Assembly (NCBI GenBank): GCA_016125265.1
Contig: WGMC01000019.1
Coordinates: 1-48,012, forward strand
Source: Planctomycetaceae bacterium
GTDB lineage: Bacteria > Planctomycetota > UBA1135 > GCA-002686595
DNA length: 48,012 nucleotides
Direction: 5' to 3'
The position numbers and the translations under genes were made by a program. This document shows, in pieces, positions 1 to 9,097 of this stretch (position 1 is the stretch's first letter; every line of letters begins with the position of its first letter). A model generated the notes under the pieces. The model was not told where the DNA came from, did not search any database, and saw only the letters and a program-made list of their open reading frames with translations.

Positions 1-71
1 CCGGCGGCCAGCTCGGCCTCACGCAGCTTCTTGATGATCTCGTCGGGGCCGTGTCGTTTGCGCTTCTTCAT
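1..71 (-). CDS. IS3-type transposase OrfA, N-terminal fragment (cut by window edge)
   Basis: The reverse strand opens with ATG at 71-69 and reads MKKRKRHGPDEIIKKLREAE before running off the window. This basic start followed by an 'EIIKKLREAE' helix is the usual N-terminus of IS3-family OrfA proteins, which carry a helix-turn-helix that binds the element's ends. Only about 23 codons are visible, so it cannot be said whether the gene is intact or whether OrfB follows. The family call rests on this short motif. Confidence 0.6.
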   Translation of the reverse strand, partial: MKKRKRHGPDEIIKKLREAELAA

Positions 72-729
72 GGAGAACTCCTTGCCCGGTCAGGGGGGTA
101 GTTTCTCATAGCGCGTGGACCGATTTCCTGGGGTCACGTCACCCGAGCAAGCCTGACCTAATCTGCCTTCTGTTCCGCCGTGGACGCCCGGCGCTTCCGG
201 TTAGCCATGTGGAAACCCTCGCTCATCCGGGCCGGTTCGGGGGGTGTCCACGTTCCTGGAGTCAGGTCACACGCTCCGCCGCAGCCCTGCCGCGCTCCGC
301 CGCCGGCCAATGCGGTAAGGCGAACCGAGGCTAGCCTCGAAGCGCAACTCGACGTGCCCCGCCGCTACAACAACTTCGCCCGTCCGCACCAATCCCTCCG
401 CCAGGGCCGCGAGCGTCGCATCCCCGCGATGGCGGCCGCCTCAGCACCCGCCCGCTCACCTTGCGCGAAATCTTCAGCACCATCATCCCCGCCAGCGAGC
501 TACGCCGCACGGCCTGGCCGCCCCCTCACGCCTCTGCCCAGAGGCGAAGTTTCAGATCTGACGGATCAACCCCATTCCGCATGCCCCCTCGCCACCCCGG
601 ATCCGGCGGTCCGCGGTCCCGTCGTGTTCGTCTCAAGGCTGGCGGCGCCAGATTTCCAGTTGGTTTACCGCTTCAGGCCACCAATCGGACGCCGCGTGAG
701 TTCTAGCGAATGCTCGGCCCTAGGATTCG
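72..729. other. Gene-poor stretch holding insertion-sequence debris
   Basis: No convincing intact gene is seen. The stretch contains the upstream side of the transposase fragment and, from 348 on, a decayed transposase C-terminus. A short phrase, tcctggggtcacgtcac near 127-143, recurs in altered form (tcctggagtcaggtcac near 255-271). These may be old element ends. Codon use downstream of 440 does not look protein-like in any frame. Confidence 0.45.
348..440 (+). pseudogene. Decayed DDE transposase C-terminal remnant
   Basis: One plus-strand frame reads RRYNNFARPHQSLRQGRERR followed by IPAMAA. This closely resembles the conserved end of integrase-core transposases ('YNFxRPHxSLxxGRERRTPAMAAG'). 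The sequence before and after it in the same frame is low-complexity and does not continue the domain, and no catalytic aspartates are present. It is read here as a leftover from a second transposition event, on the opposite strand from the fragment at 1-71. Confidence 0.55.
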
Positions 730-1239
730 TCAGCCCTCATAGGACCCCTTGTGGTAGAGGATTGCCCCAAGGACGCCGCCAAGGATGATCCGGTGAGACC
801 GCTCCATCACGTCGAAGTGTTTTTGACCCCGGGAGATCGCCGCTTGAACTCTTCCGGCCGCCGCCTCGACCAGAATTGTCGTGCCAAGGAGCTTGTAGCC
901 TCCCTGCTCCAGGAGCGCCAGGTAGTCGTGCCGGCTGAGTCGTTTCCCATTGGCATTGACCCATTCGCGGCCTTTCTTCTTGATGCCCCAACTGAGCCGC
1001 TGCTGAACGTAGCGCGCGAGTCGGTCCTCGCTGTCGTGATACTGAGATGTCGGTGTGACGCTGACTAGCTCATCTACGAGTCCGTTGAGAAGCTTTGCGA
1101 AGCTCTGCGCTTCTTCCAGGTAGCGACCGTCTGTCTGGTCAAGTTGAAGCTCCCAGTTCGAGCGAATATGGGATAGGGGGCGAAGTACTTCGTGGTCGAG
1201 GGAATCGCTTCGCGCGAAAAATTGTCTAATCGAATGCAT
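730..1239 (-). CDS. Hypothetical protein, 169 aa, probably horizontally acquired
   Basis: The product is a soluble 169-residue protein with mixed helix-forming sequence and no signal peptide, membrane segment or familiar catalytic motif. A central basic patch (GIKKKGREWVNANGKRLSR) and a C-terminal hydrophobic stretch (IILGGVLGAILYH) stand out. Codon choice is visibly less GC-biased than in the respiratory genes, and the gene lies next to transposase debris, which suggests recent arrival. It could belong to a mobile or defence islet, but no family was recognised. The ATG at 1239 is the first in-frame start. Confidence 0.55.
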   Translation of the reverse strand: MHSIRQFFARSDSLDHEVLRPLSHIRSNWELQLDQTDGRYLEEAQSFAKLLNGLVDELVSVTPTSQYHDSEDRLARYVQQRLSWGIKKKGREWVNANGKRLSRHDYLALLEQGGYKLLGTTILVEAAAGRVQAAISRGQKHFDVMERSHRIILGGVLGAILYHKGSYEG

Positions 1240-1553
1240 CTAGCAACTCTCGAGCGCTGTGGGTTGAGTCAAGCGTGCTGCAGGGGTTGCGGGCGCATGC
1301 GACGCGATTCCTGGCGAGCATTGTGGGCACGGAGCGGGTCGGGCCGGTGCCTGGTTTCCGGACCGACCTCGGATCTTAGCGGACTTGTGGCCGCGCCCGG
1401 GGGACACCAAGCGGGCCCCTGCTCGAGTCCAGGTCCAGCCAAGATCGGCGGCCACAATCGCTACCGGAGGCGCAACTGAGCACTCGGCTCCCTCCGTTAC
1501 ACTCCGCGGAGGGTGCCAGCGCGCGTAAGTCTAGGCGGGGCCTAGGTTTCGGT
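1240..1553. other. Intergenic region between hypothetical gene and tRNA
   Basis: This 314-bp stretch has no plausible reading frame with normal codon use. It carries two small inverted repeats downstream of the tRNA on the minus strand: ctaggc/gcctag at 1531-1545 and ccctccg/cggaggg at 1490-1513. Either could end tRNA transcription. Confidence 0.5.
1531..1545 (-). terminator. Short hairpin just downstream of tRNA-Gly
   Basis: A 6-bp perfect stem (ctaggc/gcctag) with a GGG/CCC loop starts about 9 nt after the tRNA CCA end on the minus strand. There is no U-tract. A second hairpin, with a 7-bp stem, lies at 1490-1513. It is a candidate processing or termination signal only. Confidence 0.3.
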
Positions 1554-1629
1554 TGGAGCGGGCGAAGGGACTCGAACCCTCGACATTCAGCTTGGGAAGC
1601 TGACACTCTACCAACTGAGTTACGCCCGC
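1554..1629 (-). tRNA. tRNA-Gly (anticodon CCC)
   Basis: Read on the minus strand, the sequence folds into a full cloverleaf. The 7-bp acceptor stem is GCGGGCG/CGCCCGC, and the D arm carries AGTTGGTA between ACTC and GAGT. The anticodon stem is TCAGC/GCTGA around the loop TTCCCAA (anticodon CCC), and the T arm has TTCGAGT as its loop. The discriminator base is followed by an encoded CCA (1556-1554). Anticodon CCC reads the glycine codon GGG, which suits a GC-rich genome. Confidence 0.96.
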
Positions 1630-1719
1630 TTGGGGTCCTTGGACCGTCGCGGAGCATAGCAGGGGGGCTCGTTGGTGCAAGCGGTCGGGGGCGGAAGTTG
1701 GCGGGTAGGATCGGCGTCC

Positions 1720-3129
1720 ATGGCTCGGAACACGAACTTGCGGCGGTGGGGCGGCGTTGGCGGGGGGGCGGTGCTTCTGGTGGTGGCCGTTGGCGTCGGC
1801 TGTAGGGGTGCGTCGGGCGGCGCGGGTCGGGATGGGGGCGCGAGTGGGGATGGCGGGGGCTCCTCGGGGGGGGCGGCCGTGGAGCGTCCGGGCGGGGTGT
1901 CGTCGGTGGGCGGCGATGGCACTTTAGGGGGGGGGATGTCGGGCGGTGCGGCGCCGGGCAGTGCGGCGCCGGGCAGTGCGGAGCGACTCGGTTCGGAGCT
2001 CGGTGCGCGGCTCGATGCGGAGCTTGCGGCGCGGCGCGTCGCGCGGGCGTATGGGGTGCTCGAGGAGTTTGTCGCGCAGTGTTTGCTCGAGCGTCGCGCG
2101 GCTTGGGGGCAGGGGGTGCTCGACGAAGTTCGGCCCGTCGCGCGGTTCCAGTTGCGCGGCGGGACCAGTCACCTCGCTGCGGTGAAGGCGGCGGTGGAGT
2201 TGTTGGTCGGCGGTGCGGGGGCGGAGCTGGCGCTTGGCTACGATTTGCTGGAGCAGCGCGATCGCGATGGGTTGCTTCGACTGTTGGCGGATCCCCGTTC
2301 GGTGGTGGGCGCCGAGACGGTGGGGCGTGTGGCGGCGCTTCGGTTGCACCGCGATTGGCTCGCCGTTTGGTGTGAGGCGGACGGGGCGAAGGCGGCGGCG
2401 GGTAGCGCGAACAGCATGACGACCGTTGCGACGAGCGGCGTGGGAGCCGGCGAACGATCGGCGGCTCGCCGCGATGCGGCGGCGTTGGCTCTGCGGCTCG
2501 AAGAGATGGCGCGGCGGCTCGAGCGCGCTGGCGAGGTCGATCTCGCGTTGCTCGCCGATGTGACCGGCGCGGAGTTGCTGGAGGCCGTCGGTGACGGGGA
2601 CGGGGCGCTCGAGCGGTGGATTCGCATCGGTCAGAGCGCGGCGCTTTTGCGCGCGGAACCCAGTTCGCAGGTCGCCGTTGCCGGGCGCATCCGGGGGTGG
2701 CGGGACCGGGTGCGCGACGAGGTGACACAGGCGATTCGCACGGAGGAACGCGCGGCGGTGCGCGCCGAGCTCGAGCGGCTGGAGGCGGAAAACCAGAGCC
2801 GCGCGGCGGCGTTCGATGCGCGGGTCGCGGAGTTGGAGGCCGAGCTGGTGCGTTCGGGCGCGGCGGCGGATGAGCGCCAGCGCGCCGCCTTGGCGCAACT
2901 GCGCGCGGACGGCGAGGCGGAGTTGCGCCAACGCGCCGCGCGCATCCGCGAGCTCGAGGACGCGCTCGTGCGCATCGCCGAAACGGCAGTTTCGGGCCGT
3001 TCGGCGGAGGTCGAAGCGGAGATCACCGAGGTGCACACGGGCGCGCGAGAAGGCCTGGCCGTGGCGGCGGACTTCCTCGCCATCTGGGGCGCGGCGCGGG
3101 CCCTGCGACGCGCATCGGCGAAGGGTTGA
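1720..3129 (+). CDS. Putative lipoprotein/secreted protein with C-terminal coiled coil, coupled to regB
   Basis: The ATG at 1720 gives 469 residues. The start is a basic N-terminus, a hydrophobic stretch at residues 17-27 and a cysteine at 28 (AVGVGC), which suits a lipoprotein signal although the lipobox is weak. A Gly/Ser-rich linker follows. Residues about 60-330 are Arg/Ala/Leu-rich and helical. From about residue 335 to 435 there is a strong heptad pattern rich in E, R, A and L (for example RAELERLEAENQSRAAAFDA), indicating a long coiled coil. The stop codon overlaps the TTG of the sensor kinase gene (TTGA at 3126-3129), so the two are probably translationally coupled. No known family was recognised. 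A TTG at 1672 is an alternative but less likely start. Confidence 0.75.
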   Translation: MARNTNLRRWGGVGGGAVLLVVAVGVGCRGASGGAGRDGGASGDGGGSSGGAAVERPGGVSSVGGDGTLGGGMSGGAAPGSAAPGSAERLGSELGARLDAELAARRVARAYGVLEEFVAQCLLERRAAWGQGVLDEVRPVARFQLRGGTSHLAAVKAAVELLVGGAGAELALGYDLLEQRDRDGLLRLLADPRSVVGAETVGRVAALRLHRDWLAVWCEADGAKAAAGSANSMTTVATSGVGAGERSAARRDAAALALRLEEMARRLERAGEVDLALLADVTGAELLEAVGDGDGALERWIRIGQSAALLRAEPSSQVAVAGRIRGWRDRVRDEVTQAIRTEERAAVRAELERLEAENQSRAAAFDARVAELEAELVRSGAAADERQRAALAQLRADGEAELRQRAARIRELEDALVRIAETAVSGRSAEVEAEITEVHTGAREGLAVAADFLAIWGAARALRRASAKG

Positions 3130-4520
3130 GCCGGGAAACGAACGTCGACGTGAGCACACCTTCGAGCGCGCGCCAGAGCGACACCGTCGCAGCGGGTCGC
3201 GTGCGCATCAACCTGTTCTGGTTGGTGAAGTTGCGGTGGGCCGGTGTGGCCGGGCAACTCGCGACGATTGGCGTGGTGCGCACGTGGTTCGGCATCGAGC
3301 TCGAACTGGTGCCGCTGCTCGGCATCGTCAGTTTGGGAGCGCTGACGAACGGCGCGCTGGCCCTGTGGATGCGCTGGTCCGAGCGCTCCGTCGGCGCGGC
3401 CGCGCTGTCCGCCACACTGTCGGAGCACGGCCGTGCTCTGATCGGCTCGGTGACACTCGCCGACGTGCTGCTGCTGAGCGGATTGCTCTACTTCTCGGGC
3501 GGTGCGACGAATCCGTTCGCGGTGTTCTACTTCGTCAACCTCGTGCTGGCGATGGTGGTGCTGGGCGGCCTCTGGATGCGTGTCCTCAACGGCCTCGCGC
3601 TGGCGGCGTTCACGGCGCTGGTGTTCGTGCATCGGCCGCTCGACATCGGCGGGCCGGTGCTGCTCGTCGACGACGGCGAGGGCTTCGCGCTCTCGACCTA
3701 CGCCAAGGGATTGCTCGTCGCGTTCGCAGCGGTCGTCGCGTTCACGGCCTACTTCGTGCGTCACCTGTCGGACGAGTTGGCGGCGCGCGAACGCGAGCTG
3801 GAGGCCGAACGCGCGCGCAAGGCGGACAGCGATCGTTTGCAGGCACTGGCGACGATGGCGGCGGGTGCGGCGCACGAGTTGTCCTCGCCGCTCTCGACGA
3901 TTGCGGTGGTGGCGCGGGAACTCGAACGGGTGCTCGAACGCAGCGGCGGCGAACCGGCGGCGGTCGAGGACGCCAAGTTGATCCGCACCGAGGTGACCCG
4001 CTGCCGGGCGATCCTCGACCAGATGTCCGTGGACGCGGGCAGCGCGGTGGGGGAGGAGATCGTGCAACTCGGGCCCGCCGAGCTGATCGAAAATGCCCTG
4101 CGCAACCTGCGCGGGCGCGAACGGGTTCGGGTCAGCGTCGATCCGGCGGCGGCGGACCTGCGCATGGACCTGCCGCGGGTCGGCGCGGCGCGGGCGCTGC
4201 GCGGCCTGATCAAGAACGCCCTCGAGGCCAGCGAACCCGGCGCCGGCGTGGCGGTTTCGGTGGAAGTCCGGAAGAGCCAGGTGGCGTTCCTGGTCGTGGA
4301 TGCCGGCTCCGGCATGGACGCGGAGGTCCTGGCGCGGGCGGGCGACCCTTTCTTTACAACCAAGGACCCGGGGCGCGGCATGGGGCTTGGGCTGTTCCTG
4401 GCCCGGACGCTCGCGGAGCGGCTGGGAGGGTCGCTCACCCTGGAATCGGGCCTCGAACGGGGCACGATCGCGGCGTTTTGCCTGCCCGCACGGCGCCTGG
4501 CGGGGGCCGCCGGTCCTTAG
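3126..4520 (+). CDS. regB: RegB/PrrB-type redox-sensing histidine kinase
   Basis: This is a membrane sensor kinase of 464 residues. The N-terminal half has several hydrophobic helices. Residues 125-131 read GGATNPF, matching the GGxxNPF quinone-sensing heptad of RegB. The H-box AAHELSSPLSTI places the phospho-acceptor at His250. Cys293 sits in TRCRAIL, the position of the redox-active cysteine in the RegB dimerisation region. N-box (LIKNALEAS), G1 (VDAGSGMD) and G2 (GRGMGLGLFLAR) ATP-binding motifs follow. RegB proteins autophosphorylate when the quinone pool is reduced and pass phosphate to RegA. The TTG start overlaps the previous stop; GTG at 3150 is an alternative. Its gene order, directly before regA and the respiratory cluster, supports the call. 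Confidence 0.9.
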   Translation: MSRETNVDVSTPSSARQSDTVAAGRVRINLFWLVKLRWAGVAGQLATIGVVRTWFGIELELVPLLGIVSLGALTNGALALWMRWSERSVGAAALSATLSEHGRALIGSVTLADVLLLSGLLYFSGGATNPFAVFYFVNLVLAMVVLGGLWMRVLNGLALAAFTALVFVHRPLDIGGPVLLVDDGEGFALSTYAKGLLVAFAAVVAFTAYFVRHLSDELAARERELEAERARKADSDRLQALATMAAGAAHELSSPLSTIAVVARELERVLERSGGEPAAVEDAKLIRTEVTRCRAILDQMSVDAGSAVGEEIVQLGPAELIENALRNLRGRERVRVSVDPAAADLRMDLPRVGAARALRGLIKNALEASEPGAGVAVSVEVRKSQVAFLVVDAGSGMDAEVLARAGDPFFTTKDPGRGMGLGLFLARTLAERLGGSLTLESGLERGTIAAFCLPARRLAGAAGP

Positions 4521-4540
4521 ACTGCGGGCCCTCTCGACCC

Positions 4541-5104
4541 GTGGCCACCGATCCCGACCAGCCCCCGCCGGCCCAGCAGCCCAGCCTGCTGATCGTCGAC
4601 GACGACCGCGTCTTCCGCGAGCGCCTCGCCCGGGCGCTGCGGGACCGGGGATATGAGGTGCGCTCGGCCGCGAACGGCGACGAGGGTCTCGCCCTGGCCC
4701 GGGAGGAGTCGCCGGAGTTCGCCGTCGTCGACCTGCGGATGCCGGGGATGAGCGGCCTGGACGTGCTGCGCTCCCTGGTCCAGATCGACCCCGCCACGCG
4801 GGTGGTCGTGCTGACCGGGTACGGGAGCATCGCCACGGCGGTGGACGCCATGCGACTCGGCGCGGCCAACTTCCTGCCCAAGCCGGCGGACGCGGACGAG
4901 ATCCTGGCGGCCTTCGAGCGCGCCCAGGGGGGTCAGCCCAGTCCCTCGCCGGAGATTCTCGCCCCGAGCCTGGCCCGCGCCGAATGGGAGCACATCCACC
5001 GGGTGATGGCGGACTGCGAGGGCAACATCAGCGAGGCGGCGCGTCGCTTGGGCCTGCACCGGCGCTCCCTGCAAAGGAAGTTGCAGAAGCTAGCGCCGGA
5101 TTGA
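4541..5104 (+). CDS. regA: RegA/PrrA/ActR-type response regulator
   Basis: The GTG start gives 187 residues. The receiver domain has the acidic cluster VDDD (about 19-22), the phospho-acceptor Asp64 in VVDLRMPGMSG, a conserved threonine in VLTGYGS and Lys in PKPADA. After a Pro/Ser linker, the C-terminus is a Fis-like helix-turn-helix reading EWEHIHRV, then GNISEAARRLGLHRRSLQRK, which is very close to the RegA/PrrA DNA-binding domain. It should act as the DNA-binding partner of the adjacent kinase. A TAGACT element at 4518-4523 sits 17 nt before the start and could be a secondary promoter. The next genes are the ACIII cluster, its likely target. Confidence 0.9.
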   Translation: MATDPDQPPPAQQPSLLIVDDDRVFRERLARALRDRGYEVRSAANGDEGLALAREESPEFAVVDLRMPGMSGLDVLRSLVQIDPATRVVVLTGYGSIATAVDAMRLGAANFLPKPADADEILAAFERAQGGQPSPSPEILAPSLARAEWEHIHRVMADCEGNISEAARRLGLHRRSLQRKLQKLAPD

Positions 5105-5125
5105 CCGTCCCCGGCGCGCGTCCGT

Positions 5126-5140
5126 GCGACATTTTGCCGC
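5126..5140. promoter_or_regulatory. Candidate RegA-binding site upstream of actA
   Basis: The 15-bp sequence gcgacattttgccgc fits GCGNC-N5-GNCGC, the degenerate inverted half-site pattern recalled for RegA/RegR/ActR regulators. It lies between regA and actA, about 140 nt before the actA start and 25 nt before a TACAGT element (5165-5170) that could be a -10 box. In DNA this GC-rich the pattern also occurs by chance (roughly once per few kb), so position matters more than the match. Confidence 0.4.
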
Positions 5141-5281
5141 ATGGCCGGACTCGGCGCGGGTCCCTACAGTACCCGGCCCACGGAGCGCGTCGACGGGGCC
5201 CGGCATGGCCCGAGTCCGTCCTGCGCTCCCGCTCCGGACCCGCCGCGCCCCGCCGCGGCCAGCTCCCCCAACCGTCGATCG

Positions 5282-5923
5282 ATGTTCCATTTCCCGAGCT
5301 GGACCCTGACCGTGCGCGACATGGGCGGCGCCGTGCTGCTCGTCGCGCCGCTGTACATCGTGGGCCTCGTGGCCTTCGGCGCGTCGCCCAAGACCACCGA
5401 CGTCGGCTACCAACCGGACCAGCCCATCGAGTTCAGCCACGCGCTGCACGCGGGGCAACTGGGCATGGATTGCCGCTACTGCCACAACACGGTGGAGAAG
5501 GCGGCCCACGCCGCCGTGCCGCCCGCGGCGACGTGCATGAACTGCCACGCGGGCATCAAGACGCAGAGTCCGAAGCTGCAGCTCCTGCGCGACACGTACG
5601 AGAACGGCGAGCCCATCGCGTGGCAGCGGGTGCACGACCTGCCCGACTACGCGTACTTCGACCACAGCGCGCACGTGACGCGCGGCATCGGCTGCGCGTC
5701 GTGCCACGGCCGCATCGACAAGATGGAAAAGGTCTGGCAGGAGCACCCGCTCAGCATGGGTTGGTGCTTGGACTGCCACCGCAATCCCGAGGACCACCTG
5801 CGTCCCCTGGACCAGATCACGAACATGACCTGGGCGCCGGAGAACCAGCGTGAGATCGGCCTCGAAATCAAGGCCAAGCTCAACATCGCGCCCTCCCAGA
5901 ACTGCTCGACCTGCCACCGCTGA
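5282..5923 (+). CDS. actA: Alternative complex III subunit ActA, pentaheme cytochrome c
   Basis: The 213-residue protein has an N-terminal membrane anchor (about residues 15-33). A periplasmic domain follows with five CxxCH haem c motifs: CRYCH (64), CMNCH (85), CASCH (138), CLDCH (162) and CSTCH (208). Extra histidines before the haem motifs (FSHALHAG, FDHSAHV) suit bis-His ligation. ActA passes electrons from the iron-sulfur subunit to the monohaem cytochrome and onward to the oxidase. The ATG at 5282 is preferred over upstream in-frame starts because residues before it are low-complexity and the anchor then begins properly. It is the first gene of the ACIII-caa3 cluster. Confidence 0.93.
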   Translation: MFHFPSWTLTVRDMGGAVLLVAPLYIVGLVAFGASPKTTDVGYQPDQPIEFSHALHAGQLGMDCRYCHNTVEKAAHAAVPPAATCMNCHAGIKTQSPKLQLLRDTYENGEPIAWQRVHDLPDYAYFDHSAHVTRGIGCASCHGRIDKMEKVWQEHPLSMGWCLDCHRNPEDHLRPLDQITNMTWAPENQREIGLEIKAKLNIAPSQNCSTCHR

Positions 5924-5952
5924 CCGCCAGGCTTCCCCCCCCGATCCGATCC

Positions 5953-8900
5953 ATGGACGAGCGCAACGATTCCCCGACCCTCTGGCGCAGTTTCGAGCAG
6001 TTCGAGCTGGGCGACGCCGCCAAGGCTCCCACCCTGCGCGAGTTCGAGCCGGGCCAGTTCGCCGACGGTCCCGACGGCAACCCCAGCTTCGACCGCCGCC
6101 GCTTCCTGCAGATCATGGGCGCGTCGTCGGCGCTGGCCGGCGCCGCTAGCTGCCGTTGGAAGGAGTCGACGATCGTGTCCTCCGCGAACCGCGCGGACGG
6201 ACGGGTGCCCGGCGTGCCGGAGCACTACGCGACGCACCTCGAGCTCGCCGGCGTGGCGCAGCCGTTGGTGGTGACCGCGTACGACGGTCGTCCGATCAAG
6301 GTCGAGGGCAACCCGGAGCACCCCGAATCGATGGGAGCGGCGGGGCTCTACGCGCAGGGCGCGATTCTCGAGGCGTACGACCCGGACCGCGCGGGCGGTT
6401 TGGTCGAGCGCAAGGGCGGCAACGAAGTGCGGGTGTCCGACTGGGCGCGTTTCGACACGGAGCTGGCCGAGCGTGTGGCGGCGGCCGAAGCGAAGGGCGG
6501 GCAGGGGCTTGTGGTGTTCGCGGCCGAGGCGTCGAACTCGCCGACCCTGGCGCGGTTCGCGGCGCGCTTCGCCGAGCGTTTTCCCAGTGCGCTGTGGCTC
6601 GAACACGACGGCCTCAGCCGCGACAACGAGCGCGCGGGTCTCGAACTCGCGTACGGCGCGCCGGCGACGGCCCAGTACCAACTGCGCGGCGCGCGTGTCG
6701 TCGTTTGCCTCGACTCGGACCTTTTGACCTCGCACCCGGCCGGTGTGCGCCACACGCGCGAGTTCGCCGCGCGCAGGAAACCCGCCGATGGCCCGATGAA
6801 CCGCCTGTACGCGGTCGAGGCCACGTACTCGGTGACCGGGACGAACGCGGACCACCGCTTGCCCCTGCGTGCCGAACAGGTGGGGCCGTTCCTTCTGGCG
6901 CTCGAAGCCAAGGTCGTCGAGTTCGGCCGTATGGCGGTGGCCGCCGAGTGGGGCACGCTGCCCCAGGCGCCGACCGGTGGTTTCCTCGCGACGGACAAGG
7001 TCAAAAAGTTCGTCGAGGCCCTCGCGCGCGATCTCGTCGAACGCCGCGGCGATTCGGTCATCGCGGTGGGACCCGGGCAGCCGGCGGCGGTGCACGCAGT
7101 CGCGGCGCGGCTCAACCACCTGCTCGGCAACGTCGGCGCGACGGTGCAGTACCTGCCGGCGCCGGAGCGCGGCACCCACGCCGAGAACCTGGAGCGCCTC
7201 GTGGCGGCGCTCGACAGCAACCAGGTCGAGACGCTGCTCATCCTCGGTGGCAATCCGGTCTACACCGCGCCGGGTGCGCTCGGCCTGGGCGAGCGTCTGG
7301 CGAAGGTGCCCTTCAGCGCGCACCTTTCGAACTACAACGACGAAACCAGCCTGCGCTGCACGTGGCACCTTCCCAAGGCCCACTGGCTCGAGTCGTGGGC
7401 CGACGGTCGCGCGGCGGATGGTTCGTTCGTGTTGGGCCAGCCCCTAATGTCGCCCCTCTACGGTGGGCGCACCTCGATCGAGGCGGTGGCGCACCTCCTC
7501 GGCGAGGCCATGGGCGGCGAGGCGATGCTGCGGGCGACGTTCGCAGGCCTGACGGGCACCGACGACGAGAAGGCCTGGCGGCGCGCGCTGCACGATGGTT
7601 TCCAGAGCGGGTCGGCAGCGGCCGCGCTGGCCGTGCGCCCGCGCAGTTTCGCGGCGCCCGAAGTCGCTGCGCGCGCGCTTGCGGCGAGTGTCGAGAACGG
7701 CGAGCTGGAGTTGGTGTCGCCCCCCGACGAGAAGTTGCTGGACGGCCGCGCCGCGAACAACGCGTGGTTGCAAGAACTGCCCGACTTCGTCACCAAGCTG
7801 ACCTGGGACAACGCGCTCCTGATCGCGCCCGCCACTGCGAAGGCAATGGGACTGGCGTTCCAGGACACCGTGGACCTCGAGCTGGGCGGCCGCAGCCTGC
7901 GGGGCGTCGCGGTGTACCCGCTGCCCGGCCACGCGCAGGGAAGTGCGACCCTGGTGCAGGGCTACGGCCGCGTGAACGCCGGCAAGGTCGGCGGCGCGCT
8001 GCGCGGTGACGGCGAGCAAATCGAGCCCGCCGGCTTCGACGTGAACGTGCTGCGCACCGCGGCTTCGAGCCACTTCCAGACGGGCCTGCGCATCACCCCG
8101 GTGCGCGGGACGTACCTCCTGGCTTGCACGCAAGAGCACTTCCAGATGGACGCGACCGGGATGGGCGCGATCCAGACCCGCGTCGGCGACCACCTGATCC
8201 GCGAGGGCACCGTCGCCGACTACCAGGCCAAGCCGGACTTCGCCGAGTACGTCCTGCCCACGAAGACCTTCGTCGACGGCGACGAGACCAAGACGGTCAA
8301 TACCCCGTACCCGCCGCTGGCGTCGCTTTGGACCGAGCACAGCTACGACGGTCACAAGTGGGGTCTCTCGATCGATCTGTCCGCTTGCACGGGCTGCAAC
8401 GCCTGCGTCGTGGCGTGCCAATCGGAGAACAACATTCCGGTGGTCGGCAAGGAGGCCGTGAGTCGCGGCCGCGAGATGCACTGGTTGCGCATCGACCGCT
8501 ACTTCGTCGGCAGCGACATGGACGACCCGAAGGTCGCCACGCAGCCGGTCGCCTGCCAGCAGTGCGAGTTGGCCCCCTGCGAGCAGGTTTGCCCGGTGGC
8601 CGCCACCGTGCACTCCGACGAGGGGCTCAACGACATGGTCTACAACCGCTGCATCGGCACGCGGTACTGCTCGAACAACTGCCCCTTCAAGGTGCGGAAG
8701 TTCAACTACTTCAACTACCACAAGGATCTCGAGCGCCCCGAGAACGAGGTCCAGAAGCTGGCGCACAACCCCGAAGTCACGGTCCGCATGCGCGGTGTGA
8801 TGGAAAAGTGCACCTACTGCGTGCAGCGCATCCAGTCGGCCAAGATCAAGGCCGGCAACGAGCGCCGCCGCGTGCGCGACGGCGAGGTCCGCACGGCCTG

Positions 8901-9087
8901 CCAGCAGACCTGCCCGGCGGACGCGATCCGCTTCGGCGACCTGAACGACTCGACCAGCGCGGTGCGCGCGGCCCACGACGATCCGCGCGCCTACGACCTG
9001 CTCGGGTACCTGAACATCAAGCCGCGCACGGCCTACCTGGCGCGGATCCGCAACCCAAACCCCGCGCTCGAAGCCCAAGGCGTCTGA
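5953..9087 (+). CDS. actB: Alternative complex III subunit ActB, molybdopterin-oxidoreductase-like and iron-sulfur protein
   Basis: At 1044 residues this is the large peripheral subunit. A twin-arginine-type signal ([18 protein letters not shown]) lies at about 47-64. The N-terminal two thirds resemble a molybdopterin oxidoreductase fold; in this family the cofactor itself is absent. From residue 812 the C-terminal part carries cubane ligand motifs: [38 protein letters not shown] and CTYC...CQQTCP. In the third motif a threonine replaces the usual second cysteine, as expected for the [3Fe-4S] centre. ActB relays electrons from quinol oxidation at ActC toward ActA. The gene starts 29 nt after actA and ends 10 nt before actC. 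Confidence 0.93.
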   Translation: MDERNDSPTLWRSFEQFELGDAAKAPTLREFEPGQFADGPDGNPSFDRRRFLQIMGASSALAGAASCRWKESTIVSSANRADGRVPGVPEHYATHLELAGVAQPLVVTAYDGRPIKVEGNPEHPESMGAAGLYAQGAILEAYDPDRAGGLVERKGGNEVRVSDWARFDTELAERVAAAEAKGGQGLVVFAAEASNSPTLARFAARFAERFPSALWLEHDGLSRDNERAGLELAYGAPATAQYQLRGARVVVCLDSDLLTSHPAGVRHTREFAARRKPADGPMNRLYAVEATYSVTGTNADHRLPLRAEQVGPFLLALEAKVVEFGRMAVAAEWGTLPQAPTGGFLATDKVKKFVEALARDLVERRGDSVIAVGPGQPAAVHAVAARLNHLLGNVGATVQYLPAPERGTHAENLERLVAALDSNQVETLLILGGNPVYTAPGALGLGERLAKVPFSAHLSNYNDETSLRCTWHLPKAHWLESWADGRAADGSFVLGQPLMSPLYGGRTSIEAVAHLLGEAMGGEAMLRATFAGLTGTDDEKAWRRALHDGFQSGSAAAALAVRPRSFAAPEVAARALAASVENGELELVSPPDEKLLDGRAANNAWLQELPDFVTKLTWDNALLIAPATAKAMGLAFQDTVDLELGGRSLRGVAVYPLPGHAQGSATLVQGYGRVNAGKVGGALRGDGEQIEPAGFDVNVLRTAASSHFQTGLRITPVRGTYLLACTQEHFQMDATGMGAIQTRVGDHLIREGTVADYQAKPDFAEYVLPTKTFVDGDETKTVNTPYPPLASLWTEHSYDGHKWGLSIDLSACTGCNACVVACQSENNIPVVGKEAVSRGREMHWLRIDRYFVGSDMDDPKVATQPVACQQCELAPCEQVCPVAATVHSDEGLNDMVYNRCIGTRYCSNNCPFKVRKFNYFNYHKDLERPENEVQKLAHNPEVTVRMRGVMEKCTYCVQRIQSAKIKAGNERRRVRDGEVRTACQQTCPADAIRFGDLNDSTSAVRAAHDDPRAYDLLGYLNIKPRTAYLARIRNPNPALEAQGV

Positions 9088-9097
9088 GGAAGCAACG

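Noticed and set aside
1376..2728. Long minus-strand frame antisense to the coiled-coil lipoprotein
   Set aside because: Composition is almost only Pro, Arg, Ala and Ser and it runs through the tRNA gene; the opposite strand has a signal peptide and coiled-coil pattern.
5141..5281. N-terminal extension of actA from the ATG at 5141
   Set aside because: The 47 extra residues are Pro/Arg/Ser-rich and would place the membrane anchor far inside; the ATG at 5282 gives a normal ActA start.
5953..9087. ActB as a catalytic molybdoenzyme
   Set aside because: The gene is in canonical ACIII order and family members lack the cofactor; no N-terminal cubane cysteine motif of a working molybdoenzyme was seen.
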